From assembly GCA_029562975.1 (NCBI GenBank), contig JAKQTR010000031.1:20185-84184 (forward strand): a stretch of DNA of 64,000 nt, given 5' to 3'. Within the stretch, counting starts at the first letter, position 1; the number at the start of each line of letters is the position of its first letter. Positions 8,318-16,265 of this stretch are shown piece after piece. The DNA is from Acidobacteriota bacterium (GTDB taxonomy: Bacteria > Acidobacteriota > Vicinamibacteria > Vicinamibacterales > JAKQTR01). The notes beneath the pieces were generated by a model. It saw only the letters and a list, made by a program, of their open reading frames with translations, was not told the DNA's origin and searched no databases. The position numbers and the translations under genes are program-made.

Positions 8318-9857
8318 CGGCGTCCGGCGGATTTCTCAGATAGCGCACGATGGCCTGGACCATGGCCGCCATCGTGAACTCCTCCGGCACGATCGCGGGC
8401 ATGAGGCCGTGGGCGATGGCCGCCTGGGCCGTCACCGGCCCCACGCACGCCACGAGCGTCGTCCTCAGCACGTCGGCCACGGCGTCGGCGCCGTGGATGT
8501 CCACGAACTCGCGCACGGTGGACGGGCTGACGAAGGTGACGACGTCGATCTGCTGCTCGAGCAGCATCTTGTAGAGGTCCGGCTCGCCGGGATCGCCCGG
8601 CAGGACGCGCTCGATCCGGTATGCCCCGACTTCCCGCACCTCGGCGCCGGCCTTGCGCAGCTCCGCCGCCAGCAGGTCGCGGGCGCCTTCGGCCTGCACC
8701 AGCAGGACCTGGCGGCCGCGCACGCCCTTCCGGGCGGCGAGGGCCTCGACGAGGGCGTCGGGCCTCAGTTCGGGCGGCGCGATGTCCGCGCGCAGGCCGA
8801 AGGCCGCGAGCCGTTCGGCCGAGGACTGGCCGATGGCGCAGAGCCCGACGCCCTTCAGGTCGCGGATGTCGTGCGGCGCCGTTGTCAGCCGCCTCAGGAA
8901 CACCTCGGCCCCCGTGAGCGTCGGCAGGACGACCCAGTCGAAGGCGCCGATGCCGGCGCAGACCTCGTCGAGCTCGGAGCCGTCGCCCGCGGGCGCGAGG
9001 CGTACGGTCGGCGCCAGGACGACCTGCGCGCCCTGGTCCTCCAGCAGGTCGACCAGCTCCCGCGCCTGCTCGCGCGGCCGCGTTACGACGATGCGCCTGC
9101 CGAAGAGCGGCCGCACGTCGAACCAGCGCAGGTGCTCGCGCAGGGCCGCGACGCGGCCCACCACGACGATGGCCGGGCGCGAATCGGCCGGGGGCGGCGC
9201 GCCGGCCAGGGACGAGAGCGTGCCGGCGACGGTCTGCTGGGTGGCGAGCGTGCCGCTGTAGATGAGCGCGGCCGGCTCGTCGGCTGGCCGGCCGTGCGCC
9301 GCCAGCGCGGCGAGGATGGCTGGCGCCTGGGCCGGCCCCGCGTAGCAGACAATCGTCCCGTCGAGGCGCGCCAGGCTCGCCCAGTCGATCCTGGGCAGCT
9401 TGCCGCGCGCGTCCTCGAACCCCCGCACGAGGGTCAGCGTGTCGCCGCCGCCGCGGTAGGTCACCGCCACCCCCGCGTACGGCGGGACGCCCACCGCGGC
9501 CGGGATGCCCGGCACGACTTCGAACGGGATGCCGTGCTCGTGCAGGAAGAGGGCCTCCTCGCCGCCGTCGTCGAAGATGAAGGGGTCGCCCCACTTGAGC
9601 CGCGCGACGTGCTTGCCCTCGCGGACCTTCTCGACCAGCAGGTAGGCGATGGCGTCGCGGTCGGTTCCCTGCGGCGCCGCGCGGCCCACGTCGATGCGTT
9701 CCGCCCCGGGAGGGGCGTGGCGCAGCAGCGCGGCGTGGACGAGGCTGTCGTACACCACCACGTCGGCGCGCCCGAGACACCGCGCCCCGCGCAGCGTCAG
9801 GAGGCCAGGGTCGCCCGGCCCGGCGCCGATGAAGCACACCCTCGGGCGGTTCGGCAT
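8301..9857 (-). CDS. Fused uroporphyrinogen-III methyltransferase and synthase
   Basis: Two tetrapyrrole enzymes in one 518-residue chain. Residues about 5-245 are a SAM-dependent uroporphyrinogen III C-methyltransferase (CobA/SUMT type), with VCFIGAGPGDPGLLTLRG at the start and RLKWGDPFIF..GGEE. Residues about 255-505 are a uroporphyrinogen III synthase (HemD type), starting RRIVVTRPREQA. HemD closes hydroxymethylbilane and CobA commits the product to siroheme or cobalamin. Such cobA-hemD fusions are known in several phyla. The SUMT half departs from consensus in places (KWGDPF for KGGDPF, PGIPAA for PGI(T/S)SA). No other heme gene is nearby. Confidence 0.9.
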   Translation of the reverse strand: MPNRPRVCFIGAGPGDPGLLTLRGARCLGRADVVVYDSLVHAALLRHAPPGAERIDVGRAAPQGTDRDAIAYLLVEKVREGKHVARLKWGDPFIFDDGGEEALFLHEHGIPFEVVPGIPAAVGVPPYAGVAVTYRGGGDTLTLVRGFEDARGKLPRIDWASLARLDGTIVCYAGPAQAPAILAALAAHGRPADEPAALIYSGTLATQQTVAGTLSSLAGAPPPADSRPAIVVVGRVAALREHLRWFDVRPLFGRRIVVTRPREQARELVDLLEDQGAQVVLAPTVRLAPAGDGSELDEVCAGIGAFDWVVLPTLTGAEVFLRRLTTAPHDIRDLKGVGLCAIGQSSAERLAAFGLRADIAPPELRPDALVEALAARKGVRGRQVLLVQAEGARDLLAAELRKAGAEVREVGAYRIERVLPGDPGEPDLYKMLLEQQIDVVTFVSPSTVREFVDIHGADAVADVLRTTLVACVGPVTAQAAIAHGLMPAIVPEEFTMAAMVQAIVRYLRNPPDAASSPR

Positions 9858-9930
9858 CGCGCACCTCGCTCGGCAGGACCCGTGAGCGGCCCAAGCATAT
9901 CAAAGGCGGGGGCGCGCGGCGCGGCGGTGT

Positions 9931-10884
9931 TCAGCGCGCCGGCGCGTAGTAGCCGGACCTGGTCCGGGCGGCCGCGCCTGGGCGCGACACGCGCACGCTC
10001 ACGCGCCGCCACTCTCCGTCACGCCTGGAGTTGGACGACACGTAGCCGAGCAGGTACTGGCTCGACAGCTCGCACGAGATGTGCGCGTAGATCGCGGGCA
10101 ACTCGTCGAGCCGCTCGGGAAAGAACGCCTGGCCCCCCGTCTGCGCCGTCAGCTCCCGCAAGACGAAGGCCGCCTCGTTGAAGCCCTTGCCCCGCCCGGC
10201 GGACCGGGCATCGATGCCGATGGCGTAGATGACAGTGTCGGAGCGCCTGGCCAGGTCGAGCACCGCGTCGTAGGACACGAGGCTCGTGGTGTCTTCCCCG
10301 TCCGAGAGCACGATGATCGCCTGGCGGCGCTGCGCCTCGACGCTCCGGGCTTCCGTCTTCGCCATCTCGCGCAGCGCCACGTAGATCGCCGTATAGAGGG
10401 CCGTCGAGCCTCCCGCCTCGACCGAACGCACCGCCCGCTCGAGATCCGGCCGCGAGGTTGTGAAAGGCGCGACCACCCGGACTCGGCTGTCGAAGTCGAT
10501 GAGCTGCACCTCATCCTGCGGGCGAAGGCTCGCCACGAACCCGAGCGCGGCCGTCCGGGCGACGCTCATTCGTTCCTCCATGCTGGCGCTGCTGTCGAGC
10601 AGCAGGGCGACCGAGAGCGAGAGGCTCGTGCGGCTGAAGACGCCGACGTCCTGTCGGACGCCATCCTCGAAGACGGTGAAGTCGCCGCTGTCGAGGTCCG
10701 TGACGTACCGGTTCGAGCCGTCGGTGACGGTGACCGTCAGCGAGACGAGGTCGATCCCGCTGCGGTACGCCTGGGCCTGGGCTGCCGGAGGCGCTTCGGC
10801 GGGAACCGATTGTCCGAGGGCCGCGGCGGGGTGGCATGCGAAGGCCAGCGCCGCCGCCATCGAGGCGAGGCTGCTCCTCCTCAC
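9931..10884 (-). CDS. Secreted VWA-domain protein, acidobacterial type (downstream copy)
   Basis: The 317-residue protein matches the VWFA-related family first described from Acidobacteria: a conserved front segment (IDLVSLTVTVTDGSNRYVTDL..GDFTVFEDG) followed by a von Willebrand A domain with the metal-site motif LLLDSSASM, a later Thr and an LSDGEDT loop. I start it at GTG 10884, which overlaps the preceding gene's stop (GTGA) and restores a full signal peptide (RRSS then a hydrophobic run to ALGQS); an ATG at 10860 would remove the positive end. It is exported and probably binds a protein partner through Mg2+. No biochemical role is established for the family. Confidence 0.85.
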   Translation of the reverse strand: MRRSSLASMAAALAFACHPAAALGQSVPAEAPPAAQAQAYRSGIDLVSLTVTVTDGSNRYVTDLDSGDFTVFEDGVRQDVGVFSRTSLSLSVALLLDSSASMEERMSVARTAALGFVASLRPQDEVQLIDFDSRVRVVAPFTTSRPDLERAVRSVEAGGSTALYTAIYVALREMAKTEARSVEAQRRQAIIVLSDGEDTTSLVSYDAVLDLARRSDTVIYAIGIDARSAGRGKGFNEAAFVLRELTAQTGGQAFFPERLDELPAIYAHISCELSSQYLLGYVSSNSRRDGEWRRVSVRVSRPGAAARTRSGYYAPAR

Positions 10885-11798
10885 TGCCTGGCGGCGGCCC
10901 GGACGGGGACCAGGAGGCCCCGCGCCGTCAGCCCCTCCGGCCTCACGGCGACGATGGTCTTCTTCGGAGGGATCAACGACTCCGGCCTGGCGAACGTGAT
11001 TCGGTACTGGCCCAGGAGCTCCGCCGCGAGGCGCTCCAGCGCGTCGGCGGCCGCCATCGACGACAGCACGTTCGTACGGCGGCCGCCAGTGGCCGTGGTG
11101 CCGCGGTCGAAGAGCCCTTCGCGGTGGCGGCCCTCGGGCGTCCGGACGTCCTCCGGCACGCCGCCGCCGATGACGAGCACGTGCAGGGCCGTGCCGTTGG
11201 CCGCGAGGCGCTCGATGAGCTCCGTGTCCGTGGCGTGTCCGAACTCGCGCCCGCCCGCCCACACGACCACGATGGCGGACCGTTCCGGCCCGGCCTTCTC
11301 CAGACCCGCGAGCGTCTCGTCCACGGCGTCGAGGACGCACGCGCCAGCTCCTTGAATCGGGAAGATCAAGCCCACGCCGCGCGCCACGGCGTCCGCGCTC
11401 GACGAGTAGTCGCTGAGCACGGTCGGCCGGTCGCCGAAGCCGACCAGGGCGATGCGCGCCTGCGCGCCCATGCGGGCGGCGAACGCCAGCAGGCCCTGCC
11501 GGACGTCGGAGACCTGGCTGCCGAGCGCCTGGCTCGTGTCCACGAGCACGGCGATGTGGAGGAGATCGGAAGCCCGCCTCGCGCGGAGCACTTCGCGGAG
11601 GCGGTCGTCGTCGCGCACGACGAAATCCTCGGGGCCGAGCGTCAGGACGGGGGAGCCGCCGCGGTCGACGACGCTCACGAACATGTCCCGCTCGGCTGGC
11701 TGGGCGGCGGAGGTCGAGGCGGAGGCTGCCATCGCCAGCGCGCCGAGGAGCGCGAGGAACGCGGGCGAGGCCGGCGGGTGCGTGAGGCGGAGATGCAC
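10881..11798 (-). CDS. Secreted VWA-domain protein, acidobacterial type (upstream copy)
   Basis: A 305-residue paralogue of the next gene, with a signal peptide (MHLRLTHPPASPAFLALLGALAMAASASTSAAQ), the front segment FVSVVDRGGSPVLTLGPEDFVVRDDD, and a VWA domain. The metal-site motif is DTSQALGS rather than DxSxS, so the last serine is replaced and metal binding may be weakened. The two genes are translationally coupled and share the promoter at 11834-11863. The pair might form a complex of one metal-competent and one degenerate partner; that is inference. Confidence 0.85.
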   Translation of the reverse strand: MHLRLTHPPASPAFLALLGALAMAASASTSAAQPAERDMFVSVVDRGGSPVLTLGPEDFVVRDDDRLREVLRARRASDLLHIAVLVDTSQALGSQVSDVRQGLLAFAARMGAQARIALVGFGDRPTVLSDYSSSADAVARGVGLIFPIQGAGACVLDAVDETLAGLEKAGPERSAIVVVWAGGREFGHATDTELIERLAANGTALHVLVIGGGVPEDVRTPEGRHREGLFDRGTTATGGRRTNVLSSMAAADALERLAAELLGQYRITFARPESLIPPKKTIVAVRPEGLTARGLLVPVRAAARQ

Positions 11799-11833
11799 GG
11801 CGGTTCGTCCTTCCTTCAGGCAGGGATGAGGCC

Positions 11834-11863
11834 AGTATAGCGTTTCCGCGAAACGCTTGTCAG
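11834..11863 (-). promoter_or_regulatory. Promoter of the VWA pair with a 19-bp palindrome in the spacer
   Basis: On the minus strand CTGACA (11863-11858) and TATACT (11839-11834) are 18 bases apart and read toward the VWA genes, whose first ATG is 36 bases downstream of the -10. The spacer is filled by the perfect palindrome AGCGTTTCCGCGAAACGCT (11839-11857; 8-bp arms around CGC). This is the layout of an operator, or of a MerR-type activator site, where spacers are usually 19-20 bp. Confidence 0.6.
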
Positions 11864-11880
11864 CACGGCACTTGTCTACC

Positions 11881-11910
11881 TTGACCCGCCTTCGGACCGC
11901 GTGTTATAAC
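11881..11910 (+). promoter_or_regulatory. Probable sigma-70 promoter of the nuo operon
   Basis: TTGACC (11881-11886) and TATAAC (11905-11910) are 18 bases apart (17 if TTATAA is taken as the -10). They face nuoA, leaving a leader of roughly 230 bases with no gene and no structure I recognise. The divergent VWA promoter lies within 50 bases, so the two may influence each other. The rest of the 347-base gap (11799-12145) holds nothing else I can name. Confidence 0.5.
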
Positions 11911-12145
11911 CCGAAAGCCGTTCTGCCGGGCGCGGCCGCTGGGTCAGCGGGCGTGCGGCCGGTTTTCGGCGGGGGTTCGGAGCCTGCCGGCCGGTCGCGA
12001 CGCGCGCGCCGCCGGGAGATGCCGTCGCGCCGTCCACACGAGCAGCCGTGCATACCGTCAGACAACTGGGCGCCCTCATGCGTCCGTCCAGGGACTTCGG
12101 CCGGGAGAGGAGCGCCCCCGCGGGCGCGGGCAGGTGAGTCGCACG

Positions 12146-12502
12146 ATGGTCACGACCTGGATTCCCATCCTGATCTTCATCGCGGTGGCGATGGCGTTTG
12201 GCATTGTCGTGCTGCTCCTGGCGTGGTCGGTTGCGCCGCAGCGGTACTCGAAGGCCAAGCTCCAGCCCTACGAGTGCGGCATCGAGCCGCTGACCGACGC
12301 GCGCGAGCGCTTCAACGTGCGGTACTTCCTGGTGGCGATGCTGTTTCTGATCTTCGACGTGGAGACGATCTTTCTCTACCCGTGGGCCGTCATCGCGGAG
12401 GAGCTGGCCTGGTTCGGGTTCGTCGAGATCCTCGTGTTCATCTCGATCCTCGTCGCCGGGTACTTCTATGCCTGGCGTGAAGGCGCCCTGGAGTGGGTCT
12501 AG
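12146..12502 (+). CDS. nuoA: NADH-quinone oxidoreductase subunit A
   Basis: Small membrane subunit of complex I at the junction of the arms. The 118-residue protein has three membrane segments and the family signature: KLQPYECGIEP, then FNVRYFLVAMLFLIFDVETIFLYPWA, with the acidic residues in the second helix. I prefer ATG 12146 because AGGTGAG lies seven bases before it; GTG 12134 would place the ribosome site inside the coding region. It opens a nine-gene operon. nuoB, which normally follows, is missing: only 13 bases separate nuoA from nuoC. Confidence 0.94.
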   Translation: MVTTWIPILIFIAVAMAFGIVVLLLAWSVAPQRYSKAKLQPYECGIEPLTDARERFNVRYFLVAMLFLIFDVETIFLYPWAVIAEELAWFGFVEILVFISILVAGYFYAWREGALEWV

Positions 12503-12515
12503 GCGGAGGCCGCTG

Positions 12516-13211
12516 ATGTCAGAAGGCGAGAAGCCGGCACCGGAACAGATCCCGACCGCGCCGCCGGCGGCGAAGCCGGCCGCGCCCTCGGGGCCGAAAG
12601 GCGAGGCGAAGGCGGGCCCGGCCAAGACCGAGGCCAAGCCCGCGGCGCCGCCCGGGCCGCCCGATCCGGAACCCCCGCCCGATGCCGCCGTGCCGGCGTG
12701 CGTGACGGCCCTGCAGTCGGGGCTGCCGGGCGCCGTCGAGCACGTGAGCGTCTGGGTGGGGGACTGGACCGTCGTCGTGCCGGCGGGCCGCCTCGTCGAC
12801 GCGGCGACCTTTCTCCGCGACCAGGCGGCGTGCCGGTTCGACTACTTGTCCGACCTGACGGCGGTGGACTGGCTGGGCCGAGATGCCCGCTTCGACGTCG
12901 TGCTGTGCCTCTACTCGACGGCGCTCCGCCACCGGCTGCGCGTGAAGGTGCGGGTGGCCGACGGGGAGCCCGTGCCGAGCGTCGCCGGCCTGTGGCCGGC
13001 GGCGAACTGGCTCGAGCGCGAGGTCTTCGACATGTTCGGCATCACGTTCACGGGCCACCCGGACCTGCGGCGGATCCTGATGCCGCCGGACTGGCAGGGG
13101 CATCCGCAGCGGAAGGACTATCCGCTCGAGGGGCCAGGCGAACTGCTGATGGAGAACCCGCAGGACTGGCTGAAGGCGGGTCAGGCCGCCGTCGAGTCCG
13201 GCATCGAGTGA
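12516..13211 (+). CDS. nuoC: NADH-quinone oxidoreductase subunit C
   Basis: Peripheral-arm complex I subunit (30-kDa family) without cofactors. Residues about 70-225 of the 231 are the conserved domain, including WLEREVFDMFGITFTGHPDLRRILMPPDW and the RKDYPL motif. The first 60 residues are an unusual Pro/Ala/Lys-rich low-complexity tail with no counterpart in standard NuoC. The ATG at 12516 has GGCGGAGG seven bases upstream. NuoD begins right after. Confidence 0.94.
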   Translation: MSEGEKPAPEQIPTAPPAAKPAAPSGPKGEAKAGPAKTEAKPAAPPGPPDPEPPPDAAVPACVTALQSGLPGAVEHVSVWVGDWTVVVPAGRLVDAATFLRDQAACRFDYLSDLTAVDWLGRDARFDVVLCLYSTALRHRLRVKVRVADGEPVPSVAGLWPAANWLEREVFDMFGITFTGHPDLRRILMPPDWQGHPQRKDYPLEGPGELLMENPQDWLKAGQAAVESGIE

Positions 13212-13222
13212 GCCAGGTGACC

Positions 13223-14347
13223 ATGGAGACCGAGACGCCCCGCCCGATGTTCGACACCGACGAGATGGTCCTTAACATGGGGCCCCAGCACCCCAGCACG
13301 CACGGGGTGCTCCGCCTCGTGCTGAAGCTGGACGGCGAGCGCGTCGTCGGCTGCGATCCGGTCATCGGCTACCTGCACCGCGGGATCGAGAAGTTGAGCG
13401 AGCACCGGGACTACACGCAGGTCGTCCTGCTGACGGACCGGATGGACTACGTCGCGGCCGCGACGAACAACCTGGGGTACGTCGAGACGATCGAGAAGCT
13501 GTACTCCCTCGAGGTGCCGCGGCGGGCGCGCTACATCCGCACGATTCTCGCGGAGCTGCAACGGGTGGCGAGCCACCTGCTCTGGCTCGGATCGAGCGCC
13601 GGCGATCTCGGGGCCCTGACGGTGCTCCTGTTCGGCCTGCGCGAGCGGGAGCTGGTCCTGGACCTGTTCGAGGAGTACTGCGGCGCGCGCCTGACGTACA
13701 ACACGATGCGGATCGGCGGGCAGCCGGTGGACGTCCCGCCGGACTGGGGCAGGAAGATCCTGGCGTTTTGCGACGAGCAGGAGCGCAAGCTGCCGGACTA
13801 CGAGGACCTGCTGACGAACAACCGCATCTTCCTGCAGCGTACCAAGGGCATCGGGGTCATCTCCGGCGCGGACGCCATCGCGCTGGGGCTGTCCGGGCCG
13901 CCGCTGCGGGGGTCGGGCGTGGCGCGGGACGTGCGCAAGGACGAGCCCTACGCCGCGTACGACGAGATGGACTTCGATATCGCGGTGGGCACCGAGGGCG
14001 ACACCTACGACCGGTACCTCGTGCGCCTGGAGGAGATCCGGCAGTCCCTGCGCATCCTGCGGCAGGCGGTGGACGGCCTGCCGGAGGGCCCGGTCATGGG
14101 CAAGGTGCCGCGGCTCATCAAGCCGCCGGCCGGCGAGACGTTCCACGCGATCGAGGCGCCGAAGGGCGAGCTGGGGTTTTTCGTGGCGAGCGACGGCAAG
14201 TCGGTGTCGCCGTACCGGATGCGCGTGCGGCCAGCCTCCTTCTGCAACCTCCAGGCGCTGCCGCGCCTCGTGGTCGGGCACCTGGTGGCGGACGTCGTGG
14301 CGCTTGTCGGCACCATCGACATCGTGCTCGGGGAAGTGGATCGGTAG
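13223..14347 (+). CDS. nuoD: NADH-quinone oxidoreductase subunit D
   Basis: The 49-kDa-type subunit that forms most of the quinone pocket with NuoB. The 374-residue protein opens near MVLNMGPQHPSTHGVLRLVL, which contains the quinone-contacting histidines, then has GYLHRGIEKL, DYVAA and the C-terminal DIVLGEVDR ending typical of the family. I use ATG 13223 with AGG five bases before it; a GTG at 13208 overlapping the nuoC stop would add five residues and cannot be excluded. NuoD needs NuoB for function, yet no nuoB is near. Confidence 0.95.
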   Translation: METETPRPMFDTDEMVLNMGPQHPSTHGVLRLVLKLDGERVVGCDPVIGYLHRGIEKLSEHRDYTQVVLLTDRMDYVAAATNNLGYVETIEKLYSLEVPRRARYIRTILAELQRVASHLLWLGSSAGDLGALTVLLFGLRERELVLDLFEEYCGARLTYNTMRIGGQPVDVPPDWGRKILAFCDEQERKLPDYEDLLTNNRIFLQRTKGIGVISGADAIALGLSGPPLRGSGVARDVRKDEPYAAYDEMDFDIAVGTEGDTYDRYLVRLEEIRQSLRILRQAVDGLPEGPVMGKVPRLIKPPAGETFHAIEAPKGELGFFVASDGKSVSPYRMRVRPASFCNLQALPRLVVGHLVADVVALVGTIDIVLGEVDR

Positions 14348-14350
14348 GAA

Positions 14351-14392
14351 GTGGGGACCCGGGGCCCGGGACTCGGGGCTCGAGGACGCGGA
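14351..14392. repeat. Degenerate 7-bp tandem array 2
   Basis: Six consecutive heptamers between nuoD and nuoH: GTGGGGA, CCCGGGG, CCCGGGA, CTCGGGG, CTCGAGG and ACGCGGA. The reverse complement of the core, CCCCGAG, matches the unit of the array at 21793. It lies inside the nuo transcript. Confidence 0.55.
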
Positions 14393-14406
14393 CAAGACAC
14401 GCTGAC

Positions 14407-15426
14407 ATGGTAGAAACCGTCATCGTCCCGCTGATCGTGATCCTCACCGTGCTGTTCGCGGTGCTGACGACCGTGATTTTCATGGTCCTGCTCGAGCGCA
14501 AGGTGCAGGCCTGGGTGCAGGTCCGGTACGGCCCCATGCGCGTCGGCTACCACGGGCTGCTGCAGACAGTCGCCGACGTGCTGAAGCTCTTCCTGAAGGA
14601 GGACATCACGCCGGCCAGGGCGGATCGCTGGCTGTTCACGATCGCGCCCCTCATGGCGCTGGTCCCCGCCCTCATCGCCTTCGCGGTGATCCCCCTCAGC
14701 CGGGACCTGACGCTGTTCGGCCTGCGGTTCCCGGGCCAGGTGGCCGACGTAAACGTGGGCCTGCTCTACGTCGTCTCGGTCGGGACGCTGGGCATCTACG
14801 GGATCATCCTCGGCGGCTGGGCCTCGAACAGCAAGTACCCGCTCCTGGGCAGCCTGCGCTCGTCGGCGCAGATCATCAGCTACGAGATCGCCGTCACGAT
14901 GACGCTGGTCACGGTCATCGTGCTGTCGGGCACGCTCAGCATGACCGGCATCGTCCACGCCCAGCTCGACAAGGGGTGGTGGTTCGGCTTCATGCAGCCG
15001 GTCGCGTTCTTCATCTACTTCGTGGGCGGGCTGGCCGAGACGAACCGCCTGCCGTTCGACCTCCCGGAGGCCGAGCAGGAGCTGGTGGCGGGCTTCCACA
15101 CCGAGTACTCGGGGATGCGGTTCGCGTTCTTCTTCCTCGCCGAGTACACGAACATGATCGTCATCTCGGCGGTGGCGACGACGCTCTTCCTCGGGGGCTG
15201 GCTGCCGCCGTTCCCGAACGTGGCGTGGCTGGGGTTCCTCGGCGTCGTTCCCGGGTGGGCGTGGTTCATGCTCAAGACCTTCGGGTTCCTGTACGTCTTT
15301 CTGTGGGTCCGGGCGACCTTCCCGCGCTACCGCTACGACCAGTTGATGCGCCTGGGCTGGAAGTGGCTGATCCCGCTGTCCATCGCCAACCTGGTGGTGA
15401 CCGGGCTGATGAAGGTGCTGGTGTGA
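14407..15426 (+). CDS. nuoH: NADH-quinone oxidoreductase subunit H
   Basis: Membrane subunit that joins the peripheral arm to the proton-pumping arm and closes the quinone channel. The 339-residue protein has about eight to nine membrane helices and the family blocks ERK.QAW.Q.R.GP, LADVLKLFLKED, EIAVTM and the charged cytoplasmic loop GGLAETNRLPFDLPEAEQELVAGFHTEYSGMRF. The usual neighbours nuoEFG (before) and nuoI (after) are both missing; nuoJ follows after 26 bases. Confidence 0.96.
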   Translation: MVETVIVPLIVILTVLFAVLTTVIFMVLLERKVQAWVQVRYGPMRVGYHGLLQTVADVLKLFLKEDITPARADRWLFTIAPLMALVPALIAFAVIPLSRDLTLFGLRFPGQVADVNVGLLYVVSVGTLGIYGIILGGWASNSKYPLLGSLRSSAQIISYEIAVTMTLVTVIVLSGTLSMTGIVHAQLDKGWWFGFMQPVAFFIYFVGGLAETNRLPFDLPEAEQELVAGFHTEYSGMRFAFFFLAEYTNMIVISAVATTLFLGGWLPPFPNVAWLGFLGVVPGWAWFMLKTFGFLYVFLWVRATFPRYRYDQLMRLGWKWLIPLSIANLVVTGLMKVLV

Positions 15427-15452
15427 GGGGGCGACGCCCGTAGCGGAGAGCC

Positions 15453-15953
15453 ATGGCTGAAGCAGCTGCCTTCTACATCCTCGCGGCGCTCATCCTGGGG
15501 TTCGGCGTGCTGGTCGTCACGGCGAAGAGCGCCGTGCACAGCGTCCTGTTCCTGGTCGCCGACTTCCTGTGCGTGGCCGCGCTCTACGTGACGCTGCAGG
15601 CGGAGTTCCTCGCCGTCATCCAGGTCATGGTGTACGCCGGCGGCATTGTCGTGCTGTACCTCTTCGTGGTCATGCTGGTGAACCTGAAGCGCCCCCCGGA
15701 CGCGCAGCGCGATCCGCGCCGGCTGGGACGGCTCGGCGCCGTGCTGGCGGTCGCCGTCATGGTCGAGCTGGCCGCGATCCTGGCGGTCGGCTGGTCGCGG
15801 CCGGAGGGCGAGGCGGGCGCGCTGGGCCCGAGCAACGTGGCCCAGGTCGGCCGCGCGCTCTACACCGACTACCTGATCCCCTTCGAGCTGGCGTCGATCC
15901 TGCTGCTCGTCGCGATGATCGGCGCGATCCTCCTGGCGAGGAGGGAGATGTAG
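15453..15953 (+). CDS. nuoJ: NADH-quinone oxidoreductase subunit J
   Basis: Membrane subunit with five helices; the 166-residue length is typical. The third-helix region [21 protein letters not shown] is the signature of the family and contains the pi-bulge segment linked to coupling. GGAGAG precedes the ATG. It is placed directly after nuoH because nuoI is absent, and four bases before nuoK. Confidence 0.93.
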   Translation: MAEAAAFYILAALILGFGVLVVTAKSAVHSVLFLVADFLCVAALYVTLQAEFLAVIQVMVYAGGIVVLYLFVVMLVNLKRPPDAQRDPRRLGRLGAVLAVAVMVELAAILAVGWSRPEGEAGALGPSNVAQVGRALYTDYLIPFELASILLLVAMIGAILLARREM

Positions 15954-15957
15954 GCCG

Positions 15958-16260
15958 ATGATTACCGCCACCCACTACCTGCTGCTCTCGGTCGGCCTGT
16001 TCTCGCTGGGCGTCATCGGCGTCCTGACGCGCCGGAACATCATCATCATCCTGATGTCGATCGAGCTGATGCTCAACGCGGTGAACATCAACCTCGTGGC
16101 GTTCTCGCACGAGCTCCAGAACGTCGTCGGCCAGGCGTTCGCGGTGTTCGTCATCGTCATCGCCGCCGCCGAGGCCGCCGTCGGCCTCGGCATCATCCTC
16201 GCGTTCTACCGCAACAAGGAAACCGTCAACATCGACGAGATGAACCTGCTGCGGTGGTGA
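15958..16260 (+). CDS. nuoK: NADH-quinone oxidoreductase subunit K
   Basis: Three-helix membrane subunit of the pump arm, 100 residues, the normal length. The two buried glutamates are visible: one in the second helix ([17 protein letters not shown]) and one in the third ([18 protein letters not shown]). Its stop lies five bases before nuoL. Confidence 0.95.
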   Translation: MITATHYLLLSVGLFSLGVIGVLTRRNIIIILMSIELMLNAVNINLVAFSHELQNVVGQAFAVFVIVIAAAEAAVGLGIILAFYRNKETVNIDEMNLLRW

Positions 16261-16265
16261 GCCGT

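Noticed and set aside
10881..10884. GTGA stop/start overlaps as an unusual feature
   Set aside because: Five gene pairs here use it (also 5041, 5823, 47866 and 52968); it is ordinary translational coupling in high-GC genomes.
12503..12515. Remnant of nuoB between nuoA and nuoC
   Set aside because: Only 13 bases separate the genes; they contain just the ribosome site of nuoC, so no fragment remains.
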